From assembly GCF_000269985.1 (NCBI RefSeq), contig NC_016109.1, positions 5,704,001 through 5,768,000 of the forward strand: a stretch of 64,000 nucleotides of DNA, written 5' to 3'. How positions within the stretch are numbered: position 1 is the stretch's first letter; every line of letters starts with the position of its first letter. The notes under the pieces are model-generated. The model was given only the letters and a program-made list of their open reading frames with translations, was not told the DNA's origin and searched no databases. The DNA is from Kitasatospora setae KM-6054. Lineage in GTDB: Bacteria > Actinomycetota > Actinomycetes > Streptomycetales > Streptomycetaceae. This document shows positions 35,955 to 45,700 of the stretch, piece by piece. Position numbers and translations under genes: made by a program.

Positions 35955-36602
35955 TCAGCTCCAGGCGATCCGCTCCACCTCCCGCAGCCGGTAGGCGCCC
36001 AGGAACTCCGGGTCGAGGGTGAGCAGCCACTGCGCCAGCTCCGCCGGGGCGGCACCGGCCTCGTCGTGGAGGCCGAAGCGCACCTCCAGGCGGCGCTGCA
36101 GCCAGCGGTCGACGAGCAGCGAGAGCCGCTCGTCCGGGTGGGCCGCCCACCGCTCCAGCCACCGGAAGGGGGAGCCGGTCAGCGGGACGAGCAGCTCCAG
36201 CGCCTCCCCCGGGTGCCGCCCGGAGGGCTCCCGCAGGATCGCCTCCCACCAGGCCCGCAGGAAGCGCTCCACGGCCGGGCGCTCGGGCCACCCGCCCCAG
36301 CCGGCCGCCAGCAGCCGGGACGCGACCACCGCCGGGTCGGGCCCGGCAGCGTCCAGCGCGACCCGGCGCAGGATCCGCGGGGTCAACCGGCGGTAGAGGC
36401 CGGGGAAGTCGCCCCAGTGGTCGGGCACCTCACCGGCCACCGCGTCCACCAGCAGGTCGGGCACCCCGCCGACCGGGCCGGCCAGCAGCGCGAGGCCGCC
36501 GCCGGGGTGGCAGTACGCGCAGCCCTCGACGGCGACCGGCCGTTCGGCGTGCGGGGCGAAGACGGCGTCCAGGTGGTCGAGCGCGTCGAGCAGTTCGGTC
36601 AT
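35955..36602 (-). CDS. Unrecognised 215-residue soluble protein
   Basis: I do not recognise the family. It begins MTELLDALDHLDAVFAPHAE and contains a CAYCHPGG motif near residue 28, which could be a single metal site. The rest is Trp/Arg/Leu-rich and helical (FLRAWWEAILREPSGRHPGE; ERLSLLVDRWLQRRLEVRFG). The ATG at 36602 is preferred over 36626 from the protein start. On the minus strand TAGCGT lies about 50 bases upstream. It is convergent with mutM. Confidence 0.72.
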   Translation of the reverse strand: MTELLDALDHLDAVFAPHAERPVAVEGCAYCHPGGGLALLAGPVGGVPDLLVDAVAGEVPDHWGDFPGLYRRLTPRILRRVALDAAGPDPAVVASRLLAAGWGGWPERPAVERFLRAWWEAILREPSGRHPGEALELLVPLTGSPFRWLERWAAHPDERLSLLVDRWLQRRLEVRFGLHDEAGAAPAELAQWLLTLDPEFLGAYRLREVERIAWS

Positions 36603-36673
36603 GGCGGCCCGCCGGGGAGACCTCACCCGGCGACCGGGGAGGGGACGACGCTAGCAGCCCCGGCGCCGGGCCG

Positions 36674-37588
36674 TCAGCCCGACTGCCCGGCGGGGGTCTG
36701 CTCCTCCTCGGCGGCGGCCTGCAGCGCGCCGCCCTCCTCGCCGAAGTAGGCGACGCCGACGGCGCTCGCCACCGCCAGGACGAAGCCGGAGACGGCCAGC
36801 CAGCCCAGGCCGTCCCGGGAGGAGTCGCCCAGCCAGAGCACGCCCACCGCGCCGGGGACGACCGTCTCGCCGACCACCAGGGCGGCGGTCGCGCCGTTCA
36901 CCGAGCCGACCTGCAGGGCGACGGTGTGCAGGTACATGCCGCCGATGCCGCCGACCAGCACGGCGTACAGCGCCGGGTCGGCGAGCAGTGCGCCCAGGTC
37001 GAAGGGCTGCACGCCGTCCAGGATCCGCACCCCGATGCCCAGCGCGCCGAAGCCCAGGCCGGAGAGCAGGCCGGCCACGATCGCCCCGCCCGACCCGAGC
37101 CGGCGCACCAGCAGTGAGCCGCCCGCGATCAGCACCGCCGAGCCGATCAGCAGCGCCCAGTGGAAGGCGCGGGCCGCCTCGTGCCCGCCCTCCGGGCCGG
37201 CCGCCACCGCGAGCAGCACCAGCGCGCCGCACAGGACGCCGATCGACAGCCACTCCAACTGCCGCAGCCGCAGGCCCAGCAGCTTCACCGAGAGCACCGC
37301 GGTGATCACCAGGTTGGCGCTGATGATGGTCTGCGACAGGAACAGCGGCAGCAGCCGGGCGGCCAGCGCGCCGAGGCCGAAACCGATGAAGTCCAGCACC
37401 GTGCCGAGGATGAACTCCCAGGTGACGGCGGCCTTCGCGGTCGAGGACAGGCTCGGCCCGCCGTGCTCGGTGACGTTGCCCGCCGCTGCCTCCTGCCGGG
37501 CCGAGCGGCGGGCGCCGAGGGCCTGCAGCACCGAGCCGGTGCCGTAGCAGACGGACGCCGCGACGGCGGTGACGAGGCCGAGGATCAC
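36674..37588 (-). CDS. DMT-superfamily (EamA-like) membrane transporter
   Basis: This integral membrane protein has 304 residues and about nine to ten helices, for example ILGLVTAVAASVCYGTGSVL at the start, LFLSQTIISANLVITAVLSV, LSIGVLCGALVLLAVAAG and LAVSGFVLAVASAVGVAYFG. The pattern fits drug/metabolite exporters of the DMT type. The GTG start at 37588 follows AGGAG by 7 bases; longer frames upstream cross a purine-rich low-complexity stretch. Substrate unknown. Confidence 0.82.
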   Translation of the reverse strand: MILGLVTAVAASVCYGTGSVLQALGARRSARQEAAAGNVTEHGGPSLSSTAKAAVTWEFILGTVLDFIGFGLGALAARLLPLFLSQTIISANLVITAVLSVKLLGLRLRQLEWLSIGVLCGALVLLAVAAGPEGGHEAARAFHWALLIGSAVLIAGGSLLVRRLGSGGAIVAGLLSGLGFGALGIGVRILDGVQPFDLGALLADPALYAVLVGGIGGMYLHTVALQVGSVNGATAALVVGETVVPGAVGVLWLGDSSRDGLGWLAVSGFVLAVASAVGVAYFGEEGGALQAAAEEEQTPAGQSG

Positions 37589-37824
37589 CTGGGGTCTCCT
37601 GTCGGGGGAGGGGAAGGGGGAGGGAAAACGGGAGGGGGAACGGGCGCGGAAGATCGTCACCACTATGCCCGTTCGGACGACCCCGGTGGCACGCCCGGCC
37701 CCGACTCCGGCCGGTCGGCGGGGGTCCGGGGCGCCGGACTCGCCCTCGGGTAGGGGAGGACCAGGGGTCGGACGCTACCGGAGGAGGGCGTGGCCCCCGG
37801 CGCCGGGCCGGTACGGTCGGGGGC

Positions 37825-39195
37825 ATGAGAACTGTGCTCCGCCGCTCCCGGACCACCCGCACCGGGCCCGCCGCCGTCCTTGCGGCGCTGCTCGGCCTGC
37901 TGCTGGTGGTGTTCGGCCTGGCCGCGCCCGCCTCGGCGTCCGGCCTGAACGACGCGGCCGACGCGATGAAGAAGGTCCAGCTCTACGTCGACCCGGCGAT
38001 GAGCGGCCGGTTCTCCAAGGACCAGGCGGACCGGCTGGCGGAGAAGCTGAAGGACGCCGACAAGCCGATCTTCGTCGCGGTGCTGCCCGACAGCGAGGCG
38101 TACCCGGCCAGGACCGTCATCAAGGACCTGCGCACCAAGGTCGGCATCGTCGGCGTCTACGCGGTCTGGCGTGGCGACCGGTTCGCCGCCGACTCGGACT
38201 CCGAGGCGCTGGGCCGGGCCGCGACCGACAACCTGGCCGGCGCCGCGTACCGCTCCAACGGCCAGGACATCGGCGCCACGCTGACCGAGTTCGTCGACGG
38301 CGCGGCCCGGCAGGCCAAGGGCGAGGGCCCGCAGCACAGCGACTCGATCGCCTGGGTGCTCGTCCCGGTGCTGCTGCTGGTGCTGGCCGGCGGCGGCGCC
38401 CTCCTGCTGTTCCGCCGGGCGAAGAAGCGCAAGGAGGCGCAGGCCAGGGCCGAACTCGCCCAGCTGCGCACGGTGGTGGACGAGGACATCACCGCGTTCG
38501 GCGAGGAGCTCGACCGGCTCGACTTCGACCCCGGCGCCCCCGACGCGGACGACGCCCAGCGCGCCGACTACACCGGCGCGCTGGACGCCTACGACCGGGC
38601 CAAGCGCATGATGGACGCGGCGGAGCGGCCCGAGGACGTCCGCCCGGTCACCGAGGCGCTGGAGCAGGGCCGGTTCGCGCTGGCCGTGCTGGCCGCCCGC
38701 CGGGAGGGCCGCCCGCTGCCCGAGCGCCGCGTCCCGTGCTTCTTCGACCCGCGGCACGGCCCCTCCAGCACCGACGTGGACTGGGCCCCGCAGGGCGGCG
38801 CCACCCGCTCCGTCCCGGCCTGCGCCGCCGACGCGGCCCGGATCGCCGACGGCCGGGACCCGGACGTCCGCACCGTGCGGACCGAGCACGGCGACCAGCC
38901 GTACTGGAACGCCGGGCCCGCCTACAGCCCCTGGGCCGGCGGCTACTTCGGCGGCGGCCTGCTGCCCGGCCTGCTGGTCGGCACCGTGCTCGGCTCGGTG
39001 ATCGCCACCCCGGCCTACGCGTACGGCGGCGACGGCGGCTCCGACGGCGGCGGGCACGACTACACCGGCGGCGCGGACGCCGGCGACTACTCGGGCGGCG
39101 ACTTCAACCCCGCGGACTTCGGCGACTCCTTCGACGGCGGCGGTTTCGACGGGGGCGGTTTCGGCGGCGGTGACTTCGGCGGCTTCGGCGACTGA
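37825..39195 (+). CDS. Secreted/membrane TPM-like protein with Gly-rich tail
   Basis: The product has 456 residues. It has a signal peptide (about 1-39, ending ALLGLLLVVFGLAAPASASG) and an exported alpha/beta domain (KPIFVAVLPDSEAYPARTVI; GIVGVYAVWRGDRFA) resembling TPM/YgcG-type domains. A membrane helix follows at about 175-195 (VLVPVLLLVLAGGGALLLF). A cytoplasmic coiled-coil region and a Gly/Asp/Phe-rich C-terminus complete it. TACGGT (37812-37817) ends 7 bases before the ATG, suggesting a leaderless mRNA. Function is unknown; a role in envelope protein turnover would be a guess. Confidence 0.75.
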   Translation: MRTVLRRSRTTRTGPAAVLAALLGLLLVVFGLAAPASASGLNDAADAMKKVQLYVDPAMSGRFSKDQADRLAEKLKDADKPIFVAVLPDSEAYPARTVIKDLRTKVGIVGVYAVWRGDRFAADSDSEALGRAATDNLAGAAYRSNGQDIGATLTEFVDGAARQAKGEGPQHSDSIAWVLVPVLLLVLAGGGALLLFRRAKKRKEAQARAELAQLRTVVDEDITAFGEELDRLDFDPGAPDADDAQRADYTGALDAYDRAKRMMDAAERPEDVRPVTEALEQGRFALAVLAARREGRPLPERRVPCFFDPRHGPSSTDVDWAPQGGATRSVPACAADAARIADGRDPDVRTVRTEHGDQPYWNAGPAYSPWAGGYFGGGLLPGLLVGTVLGSVIATPAYAYGGDGGSDGGGHDYTGGADAGDYSGGDFNPADFGDSFDGGGFDGGGFGGGDFGGFGD

Positions 39196-39202
39196 CGCCC
39201 CC

Positions 39203-40513
39203 TCAGCGGCCCGACGGCCCCCGGCCCCCGTCCCGCCCGGACGGGACGGGGGCCGTCCGCCGCCCGTCCCCGGGGAGGCCGCCCGCCGGGTCGCCCGCCC
39301 CGGCCGGCTCCCGGCGGCCCAGCAGCGCCAGCACCACCGCGCAGGAGACCAGTTGCCAGGCCGCGCCCCAGCCCAGCACCGTCCCCGGGCCGGCCGCGGC
39401 GGCCAGCGGGCCGGCCAGCGCCAGCCCCACCGGCCCGAACGCGAACGCCCCGAGCGTCACGTACGCGCTGACCCGGCCCAGCGCCCGCGGCGGGACGTGG
39501 CGCTGGGTCAGGGCGGCGAACAGGCTGCCGGAGACGATCGATGTCACCCCGGCCCCGGCCGCCGCCGCCATCACCAGCGGCAGCGGCCACCCCAGCGCCA
39601 GCGCCCCCGAGGGCAGCGCCCAGCCCGCGGTCACCAGCAGCACCGCGCGCAGCGGACGGCGCGGCCGCCGCCCCAGCAGCACCAGCCCGCCCAGCACCGC
39701 CCCCGCCCCGTAGGCGCCCAGCACCGCGCCCCAGCCGCCCGCCCCGCCGAGCCGCTCGCGGGCCAGCACCGGGCCGAGCACCAGGAACGGCGCCCACACC
39801 AGCAGGTTGAACAGGCAGCCCTGCAGCACGCTCACCCACAGCCACCGCCGGGAGCGGAACTCGTCCCAGCCGTCCCGGAGTTCGGCCAGCAGCCCGGGCG
39901 CGGGGCCGTCGGCGGCGGGCGCGGGCGGGACGCGCAGCAGGGCCAGCGCCGCCAGGCCCGCCGCGTACGAGGCGGCGTCCAGCAGCAGCACCCAGCCCGG
40001 GCCCGCGGTGGCGGTCAGCAGCCCCGCCAGGGCCGGACCGGCCACCGCCGAGCCGTTCCGGGCGATGCCCAGCAGCGCGTTGGCATCGGCCAGTTCGGCG
40101 GGCGGGACGAGCCGCGGCAGCAGCGCGTCCAGTGCGGGCAGGAACACCGCCTCGCCCAGCCCCCACAGCACCATCAGCGCGGCCAGCGCCCCCACCGTGC
40201 CGTGCCCGGTGAACAGCAGCGCCGCCGTGGCGGCCTGGGTCGCGCAGCGCAGCGCGTCCGAGCCGAGCATGGTCCGGCGCGGTCCGAGCCGGTCGGCGGC
40301 CGCCCCGCCGAGCACCAGCAGCAGCACGATCGGCACGATCCGGGCCGCCATCACCACGCCCAGCCCGGAGCCGCCGCCCCCGCCGTCCAGCACCGCGAAG
40401 GCCACCGCGACGGAGGCCGTCGAGGAGCCGAACAGCGAGACCGCGTAGCCGGTGAAGAACAGGCGGAACGGCCGCCCGCGCAGGACGGCGAGCCGCCGTG
40501 GAGTCGACTTCAT
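39203..40513 (-). CDS. MFS transporter
   Basis: The product is a 436-residue membrane protein with about twelve helices. Segments include FRLFFTGYAVSLFGSSTASV at the N-terminus, VVMAARIVPIVLLLVLGGAA and DRLGPRRTMLGSDALR (MFS loop 2-3 motif). ALMVLWGLGEAVFLPALDAL and LGRVSAYVTLGAFAFGPVGL follow. It resembles the DHA3-like or enterobactin-exporter-like group. The C-terminal 35 residues are disordered. It is divergent from the recombinase-like gene. Confidence 0.88.
   Translation of the reverse strand: MKSTPRRLAVLRGRPFRLFFTGYAVSLFGSSTASVAVAFAVLDGGGGGSGLGVVMAARIVPIVLLLVLGGAAADRLGPRRTMLGSDALRCATQAATAALLFTGHGTVGALAALMVLWGLGEAVFLPALDALLPRLVPPAELADANALLGIARNGSAVAGPALAGLLTATAGPGWVLLLDAASYAAGLAALALLRVPPAPAADGPAPGLLAELRDGWDEFRSRRWLWVSVLQGCLFNLLVWAPFLVLGPVLARERLGGAGGWGAVLGAYGAGAVLGGLVLLGRRPRRPLRAVLLVTAGWALPSGALALGWPLPLVMAAAAGAGVTSIVSGSLFAALTQRHVPPRALGRVSAYVTLGAFAFGPVGLALAGPLAAAAGPGTVLGWGAAWQLVSCAVVLALLGRREPAGAGDPAGGLPGDGRRTAPVPSGRDGGRGPSGR
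39223..39254 (+). terminator. Terminator after the TPM-like gene
   Basis: Arms of 13 bases (39223-39235 and 39242-39254) with a 6-base loop lie 27 bases after the stop. The hairpin sits inside the 3' end of the convergent MFS gene, so the sequence doubles as that protein's C-terminal codons. Confidence 0.75.
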
Positions 40514-40609
40514 GACCGGCAGGCTGCCCCGCCGAGGGGCTGCCGGACAAGGGGTTCCGGCGGAAAACCTGAGCGGATCAGCATCAATTTCTTCCAGGCC
40601 GGAAACCAG

Positions 40610-40682
40610 CGCAGTAAACGGGCGATTTACCGCCGTCGGAGCGGGTGTTGACGGTTCCTCGCGCGGAGGATTTACTGCGGGA
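40610..40682 (+). promoter_or_regulatory. Repeat-flanked promoter of the recombinase-like gene
   Basis: TTGACG (40648-40653), 17 bases and TTTACT (40671-40676) form a good promoter ending six bases before the ATG. CGCAGTAAA (40610-40618) and TTTACTGCG (40671-40679) are perfect 9-base inverted arms; the right arm covers the -10 box. A third half-site TTTAC lies at 40626-40630. Autoregulation or a bound protein is plausible. Confidence 0.6.
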
Positions 40683-41486
40683 ATGACACCCGTGGAGTTC
40701 GCCGTCGCGACCGAGCACTACCTGGCCGGGGCCCCGCTCGCGGACGGCTCCCGGCGGGTCTACCGGATCGCCCTGCGCACCTGGGCCTGGCTGCTGGTCG
40801 GCCGCACCCCGCCGACCGGCCCCGAGCGGCGGCGGGCCGTCCCGCCGGTGCTGCCGCTCGCCCTGCTGGACGGGCCCGGCGCGCCGGAGCGGGTGGCCGC
40901 CGCGTTCGCCGCCCGGGCCGGGGCGGTCGGCCCCCGCACCGCCAACCGCGAACTCTCCGCGCTGCGGGCCGCCCTGCGCTGGTGGCACGCCCGCGGCTGG
41001 CTGGCCGCCGACCCCGCCGCCGGGCTGCACCCGCTGCCGACCGCCCCCGCCGACCCGGCCGGGGCACTCGACGCGGACCGGCTGCGGGCCGTCCTGGCCC
41101 TGCGGGTGCCGCTGCGCGAGAAGGTGCTCTGGCACCTCGTCCGGGAGAGCGGCGCGCCGATCGAGCGGCTGCTCGCGCTGGACGTGGACCGGCTCGACCC
41201 GGCGGGTCGGCAGGCCCGCACCGCCCCGGACGAGCGCCCGCTGCGCTGGCGCGGCGGCACCGCCCGGCTGCTGCCGCTGCTGGTGGCCGGCCGCACCGCC
41301 GGGCCGCTGTTCCTCACCGGCCGCCGCGCCCCGGCCGGCACCCCGGAGCGCGACCGCTGCCCGCTCACCGGCCGCGGCCGGCTCTCCTACCGGCGGGCGG
41401 CCGAGCTGTTCACCGCCGCCACCGCCCCGCTCGACCCGGCCGGCCGGGGCTGGACGCTGCACGCGCTGGCCGAGCCGCGGCACTGA
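40683..41486 (+). CDS. Tyrosine recombinase-like protein, apparently without catalytic residues
   Basis: The product has 267 residues. The N-terminal 100 residues look like a core-binding (SAM-like) domain of phage-type integrases: VEFAVATEHYLAGAPLADGS and GPRTANRELSALRAALRWWH. The following region resembles the catalytic domain, but the usual G-x-R box reads SGAPIERLLALDVDRLD with no Arg in place. The protein ends at LHALAEPRH, where the HxLRH box would be, so no catalytic Tyr follows. It could be a decayed integrase or a repurposed DNA-binding protein. The frame is intact and has its own promoter. Confidence 0.65.
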   Translation: MTPVEFAVATEHYLAGAPLADGSRRVYRIALRTWAWLLVGRTPPTGPERRRAVPPVLPLALLDGPGAPERVAAAFAARAGAVGPRTANRELSALRAALRWWHARGWLAADPAAGLHPLPTAPADPAGALDADRLRAVLALRVPLREKVLWHLVRESGAPIERLLALDVDRLDPAGRQARTAPDERPLRWRGGTARLLPLLVAGRTAGPLFLTGRRAPAGTPERDRCPLTGRGRLSYRRAAELFTAATAPLDPAGRGWTLHALAEPRH

Positions 41487-41588
41487 GACCAGTGAGACCA
41501 GCGAGACCAGCGAGGGCGGGGGGTCGGTGGCAGGGGGGCGTGCAGCCCCTTCCGAGCGCCCCCGGAGTGCCCGACTATGGTCGGACGC

Positions 41589-41882
41589 ATGCAGGGTCAC
41601 GACAGCCACCGGTCCGTCCGCGCCACCATCTGGGTGCGCGGCCGCGTCCAGCAGGTCGGGTTCCGCTGGTGGACCAGGGCCAGGGCCCTGGAGATCGGGC
41701 TGACGGGCTACACGAGCAACCTCGGCGACGGCCGCGTCCAGGTGGTCGCCGAGGGGTCGCGCGCCGACTGCGAGCGGCTGCTCGCCGCGCTCCGCGGGCC
41801 CGGAACGCCTGGTCGGGTCAGCGGGGTCACCGAGATCTGGACCGCCGTAGGCGACGGGTACGACGGCTTCGCGATCCGATGA
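41589..41882 (+). CDS. acyP: Acylphosphatase
   Basis: This small enzyme of 97 residues hydrolyses acyl phosphates. The phosphate-binding loop with catalytic Arg is [16 protein letters not shown], and the catalytic Asn is in [16 protein letters not shown]. The ATG at 41589 lies 7 bases after TATGGT (41576-41581), so the transcript is probably leaderless. In streptomycetes acyP lies just upstream of smc, as here. Confidence 0.93.
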   Translation: MQGHDSHRSVRATIWVRGRVQQVGFRWWTRARALEIGLTGYTSNLGDGRVQVVAEGSRADCERLLAALRGPGTPGRVSGVTEIWTAVGDGYDGFAIR

Positions 41883-42263
41883 GCACACCGCGCTCGCCGG
41901 GGCGGGGAGAGCACCTGGCAACTGCCGGTGTCACAGGGTTGCCATCGGGCCCCACACGTGGTTGACTCCGCAGACGTAGTGATCCACTAGCCCGGCCGAT
42001 GGCGTGTCGTTCCCGCCATGCAGGTGACAGGGGCGCGGTAGCGTGCGGTGATCGTGTTGACCCGTACGGTCTTTGGTGAGACGCTGGAAACCCGCGCACA
42101 GGTTTGCGTTTAACCGGCGGGGCCACGCCTGTGAGTGTGCCACTCACCAGCGGATGCCCTCGTAGTGCCCAGCCAGCACGTCCGGCGCGCAGGCGCGTGC
42201 GTATCCCTTCCCCCAAGACCCACCGTACACGGTTCGGTCACTCAGCGTGGAGGACCACACATC
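41883..42263 (+). promoter_or_regulatory. Intergenic region upstream of the 42264 gene
   Basis: These 381 bases hold no convincing gene. TTGACT (near 41963) and GTGTTGACC (near 42056) are possible -35 boxes for the downstream small gene. A/T-richer patches (GTTTGCGTTTAACC) suggest a promoter near 42105. A long leader to 42264 would result. Confidence 0.4.
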
Positions 42264-42467
42264 ATGGCAAAGGCGCTTCTCGGGTACGTCGGCGGCCCCG
42301 ACCCGCGAATGCTCACCGAGATGCGACGGCTGCAGCAGCGCGTCCAGGACCTGGAGAACGAGCTGGTCAAGCTCCAGGCCGAGAACGACGCGCTGTCCGC
42401 CGTCGCCGATGAGCACTCGCTGCTCAGCAGCATCGACCTGGACCAGCGCGAGCCGGCCCTGACCTGA
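42264..42467 (+). CDS. Small coiled-coil protein upstream of smc
   Basis: This 67-residue acidic protein has the heptad-like run MRRLQQRVQDLENELVKLQA followed by ENDALSAVADEHSLL, a clear short coiled coil. The N-terminus MAKALLGYVGGPDPRM is conserved-looking. GGAGGA precedes the ATG by 10 bases. It is found next to smc in related genomes as I remember it. Function unknown. Confidence 0.85.
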   Translation: MAKALLGYVGGPDPRMLTEMRRLQQRVQDLENELVKLQAENDALSAVADEHSLLSSIDLDQREPALT

Positions 42468-42535
42468 TCGTTCGTGGTCCTCGCGATCGACGCAGTCGTG
42501 CGCTGAGCCTCCCTCGCGAGAGGGTGGCAGCCTGC

Positions 42536-42562
42536 AAGGGACGTCCGAAGCGGACGTCCCTT
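42536..42562 (+). terminator. Terminator before smc
   Basis: Perfect 12-base arms AAGGGACGTCCG (42536-42547) and CGGACGTCCCTT (42551-42562) flank a 3-base centre. The hairpin lies 69 bases after the coiled-coil gene. Confidence 0.85.
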
Positions 42563-42722
42563 CGTCGTGTCCGCGACGACCCTTTGCCGTCCCACTTCCC
42601 CGACCCGCCGCGCTGCCAAACCATCCGCCGACGGCCCGGCCGGATACAGTCGCAGGCGGCGGGCGGCCCCGAGCGGCGGGCCGGCGGCCCGGGGCACGGG
42701 CTACGGCGAGGAGGACGGTCGG

Positions 42723-45700
42723 GTGCACCTCAAGAGCCTGACCCTGCGCGGGTTCAAGTCCTTCGCCTCGGCGACCACCCTGCGCTTCGAACCCGGCATC
42801 ACCTGCGTGGTCGGCCCCAACGGCTCCGGCAAGTCCAACGTCGTCGACGCGCTCTCCTGGGTGATGGGCGAACAGGGCGCCAAGTCGCTGCGCGGCGGCA
42901 AGATGGAGGACGTCATCTTCGCCGGCACCAGCGGCCGCCCCCCGCTCGGCCGCGCCGAGGTCAGCCTCACCATCGACAACACCGACGGCGCGCTGCCCAT
43001 CGACTACTCCGAAGTCACCATCACCCGGACGATGTTCCGCAACGGCGGCAGCGAGTACGCGCTCAACGGCACCGTCTGCCGACTGCTCGACATCCAGGAA
43101 CTGCTCTCCGACTCCGGCATCGGCCGGGAGATGCACGTCATCGTCGGCCAGGGCCAGCTCGACTCCGTGCTGCACGCCGACCCGATGGGACGGCGCGCCT
43201 TCATCGAGGAGGCGGCCGGCGTCCTCAAGCACCGCAAGCGCAAGGAGAAGGCGCTGCGGAAACTCGACGCGATGCAGACCAACCTCAACCGGGTCCAGGA
43301 CCTGGTCGCCGAACTGCGCCGCCAGCTCGGCCCGCTCGGCCGCCAGGCGAGGATCGCCCGCCGGGCCGCCGGGATCCAGGCCGAACTGCGCGACGCCCGG
43401 CTGCGGCTGCTCGCCGACGACCTGCTCACGCTGCGCCGCGCCGTCGAGGCCGAGGTCGCCGACGAACTCGCGCTGAAGCTCCGCCGCACCACCGTCGAAC
43501 AGGAACTCGCCGCCGCCATCCAGCGCGAAGCCGTCCTGGAGGCCCAGGTCGAGCAGCTCGGGCCCGCCCTGGAGGCCGCCCGGCAGACCTGGTACCGGCT
43601 CTCCTCGCTCGCCGAGCGCACCCGCGGCACCATCGGCCTCGCCGAGGCCCGGATCCGCGCCGCCGCCACCGCGGGCCAGCTGGAGGAACGCCGCGGCCGC
43701 GACCCCGAGGACCTCGAACGCGAGGCCGCCCGGGTCCGCGAGGACGAGGCCGCCCTCGAGGAGGCCCTCGAACAGGCCCGGTACGCGCTGGCCGAGGCCA
43801 CCGAGGAACGCGCCGACCTCGAACGCGCCCTCGCCGACGAGGAGACCCGGCTCAAGGCCGCCGCCCGCGCCATCGCCGACCGCCGCGAGGGCCTCGCCCG
43901 GCTCCAGGGCACCGCCGCCGCCGCCCGCACCCGGGCCGCCGCCGCCGAGGCCGAGACCGACCGGCTCGCCACCGCCCGCGACGAGGCGCTGCTGCGCGCC
44001 GAAGCCGCCCGCGCCGAACACCAGCACCTCAGCGAGCGGGGCGCCGAGTTCACCGCGGACGAGCAGGAGGCCGAGGAACGGCACGACCGCGCCCGCGCGG
44101 CCCACCGGGACGCCGAACGCGCCGCCTCGACCGCCCGCGACGCGCTCGCCGCCGCCGAACAGGAACGCGCCGCGCTCACCGCCCGGCACGACGCCCTCGC
44201 CCTCGGCCTGCGCCGCAAGGACGGCAGCGGCGCCCTGCTCGGCCGCCCCGGCGTCCTCGGCCCCGTCGCCGAACTCCTCACCGTCGCAACCGGGTTCGAA
44301 CTCGCGGTGGCCGCCGCGCTCGGCGCCGCCGCCGAAGCCGTCGCCGTCACCGATCCGGCCGCCGCCGCCGACGCGCTCGACCGGCTGCGCGCCGAGGACG
44401 CCGGCCGCGCCGCGCTGCTGATCGCCGACGCGCCGGCCCGGCCCGTCCCGCCGACCCCGGCCACGAGCGCGGGCGCGCGGTGGGCCGGCGAACTGGTCGA
44501 CGGCCCGCCCGGCCCGGCGGCCGCCGCCCGCCGACTGCTGGCCCGTACCGCCGTCGTCGAAGACCTCGACACCGCACGGGAGTTGATCGCCGCCGACCCC
44601 GACTGGCAGGCCGTCACCCGGGCCGGCGACCTGTTCTCCGCCGCCCTCGCCCAGGGCGGCTCGCCCGGCGCGCCCAGCCCGCTGGAGACCCGGGCCGCCG
44701 TCGCCGAGGCCGCCCGCGGCATCGAGGAACTCGCCGCCCGCTGCGAACGGCTGGCCGCCGAACTCGCCGCCGCCCGCGAGCTGCGCGCCGAACTCGCCGC
44801 CGAGACCGAGCGGCTGGCCGCCCTGCGGCGCCAGGGCGAACGGCGCCGGGCCGAACTCGCCGGCGCCCTCGGCCGCTCCGGCGGCGCCGCCCGGGCCGCC
44901 GCCGACGAGGCCGAACGCACCGCGGCCGCCGCGGCCGCCGCCGCCGACGCCCTCGCCGGGGCCCGCGCCGCCGCCGAGGAGTCCGCCGCCCGGCTGGCCG
45001 CCGCCGAGGAGATCGCCGACGGCGGCGAGGACGAACCCGACCCCGCCGAACGCGACCGGCTCGCCCTCGCCGCCTCCGCCGCCCGGCAGGCCGAGACGGA
45101 GGCCAGGCTCGCCGTCCGCACCCACGAGGAGCGGGTCCGCAACCTGGCCGGCCGGGCCGACCAGCTCGACCGCGCCGCCCGCGCCGAACGCGAGGCCCGC
45201 GCCCGCGCCGCCGAACGCCGCGACCGCGCCCGCCGCGAGGGCGCCACCGCCGGCGCCGTCGCCACCGGCGCCCGCCACCTGCTCGGCCGGATCGAGGAGA
45301 CCCTCGCCGCCGCCGAGACCGAACGCGCCGCCGTCGAGGCCGACCGGGCCGTCCGGGAGGCCGAACTGCGGCAGTTCCGCGAGCACGGCCGCGCGCTCAA
45401 GGCCGAACTCGACCGGCTGGTCGACGCCGGCCACCGCGACGAGGTGCTGCGCGCCGAGAAGCGGATGCGGATCGAACAGCTGGAGTCCCGGGCGCTGGAG
45501 GAGTTCGGCATCGCCGCCGCCGAACTCCTGGCCGGCTACGGCCCCGACCAGCCCGTCCCGCCCCCGCCGCCCGCGGACGGCGCCGAGCCCGCCGCCGAGG
45601 ACGCCGGGGACGGCGGGGACGGCGGGGACGCCGGGGACGGCGCCCGCCCGTACGTCCGGGCCGAGGTCGAGCGGCGGCTCAAGGCCGCCGAGCGCGCCCA

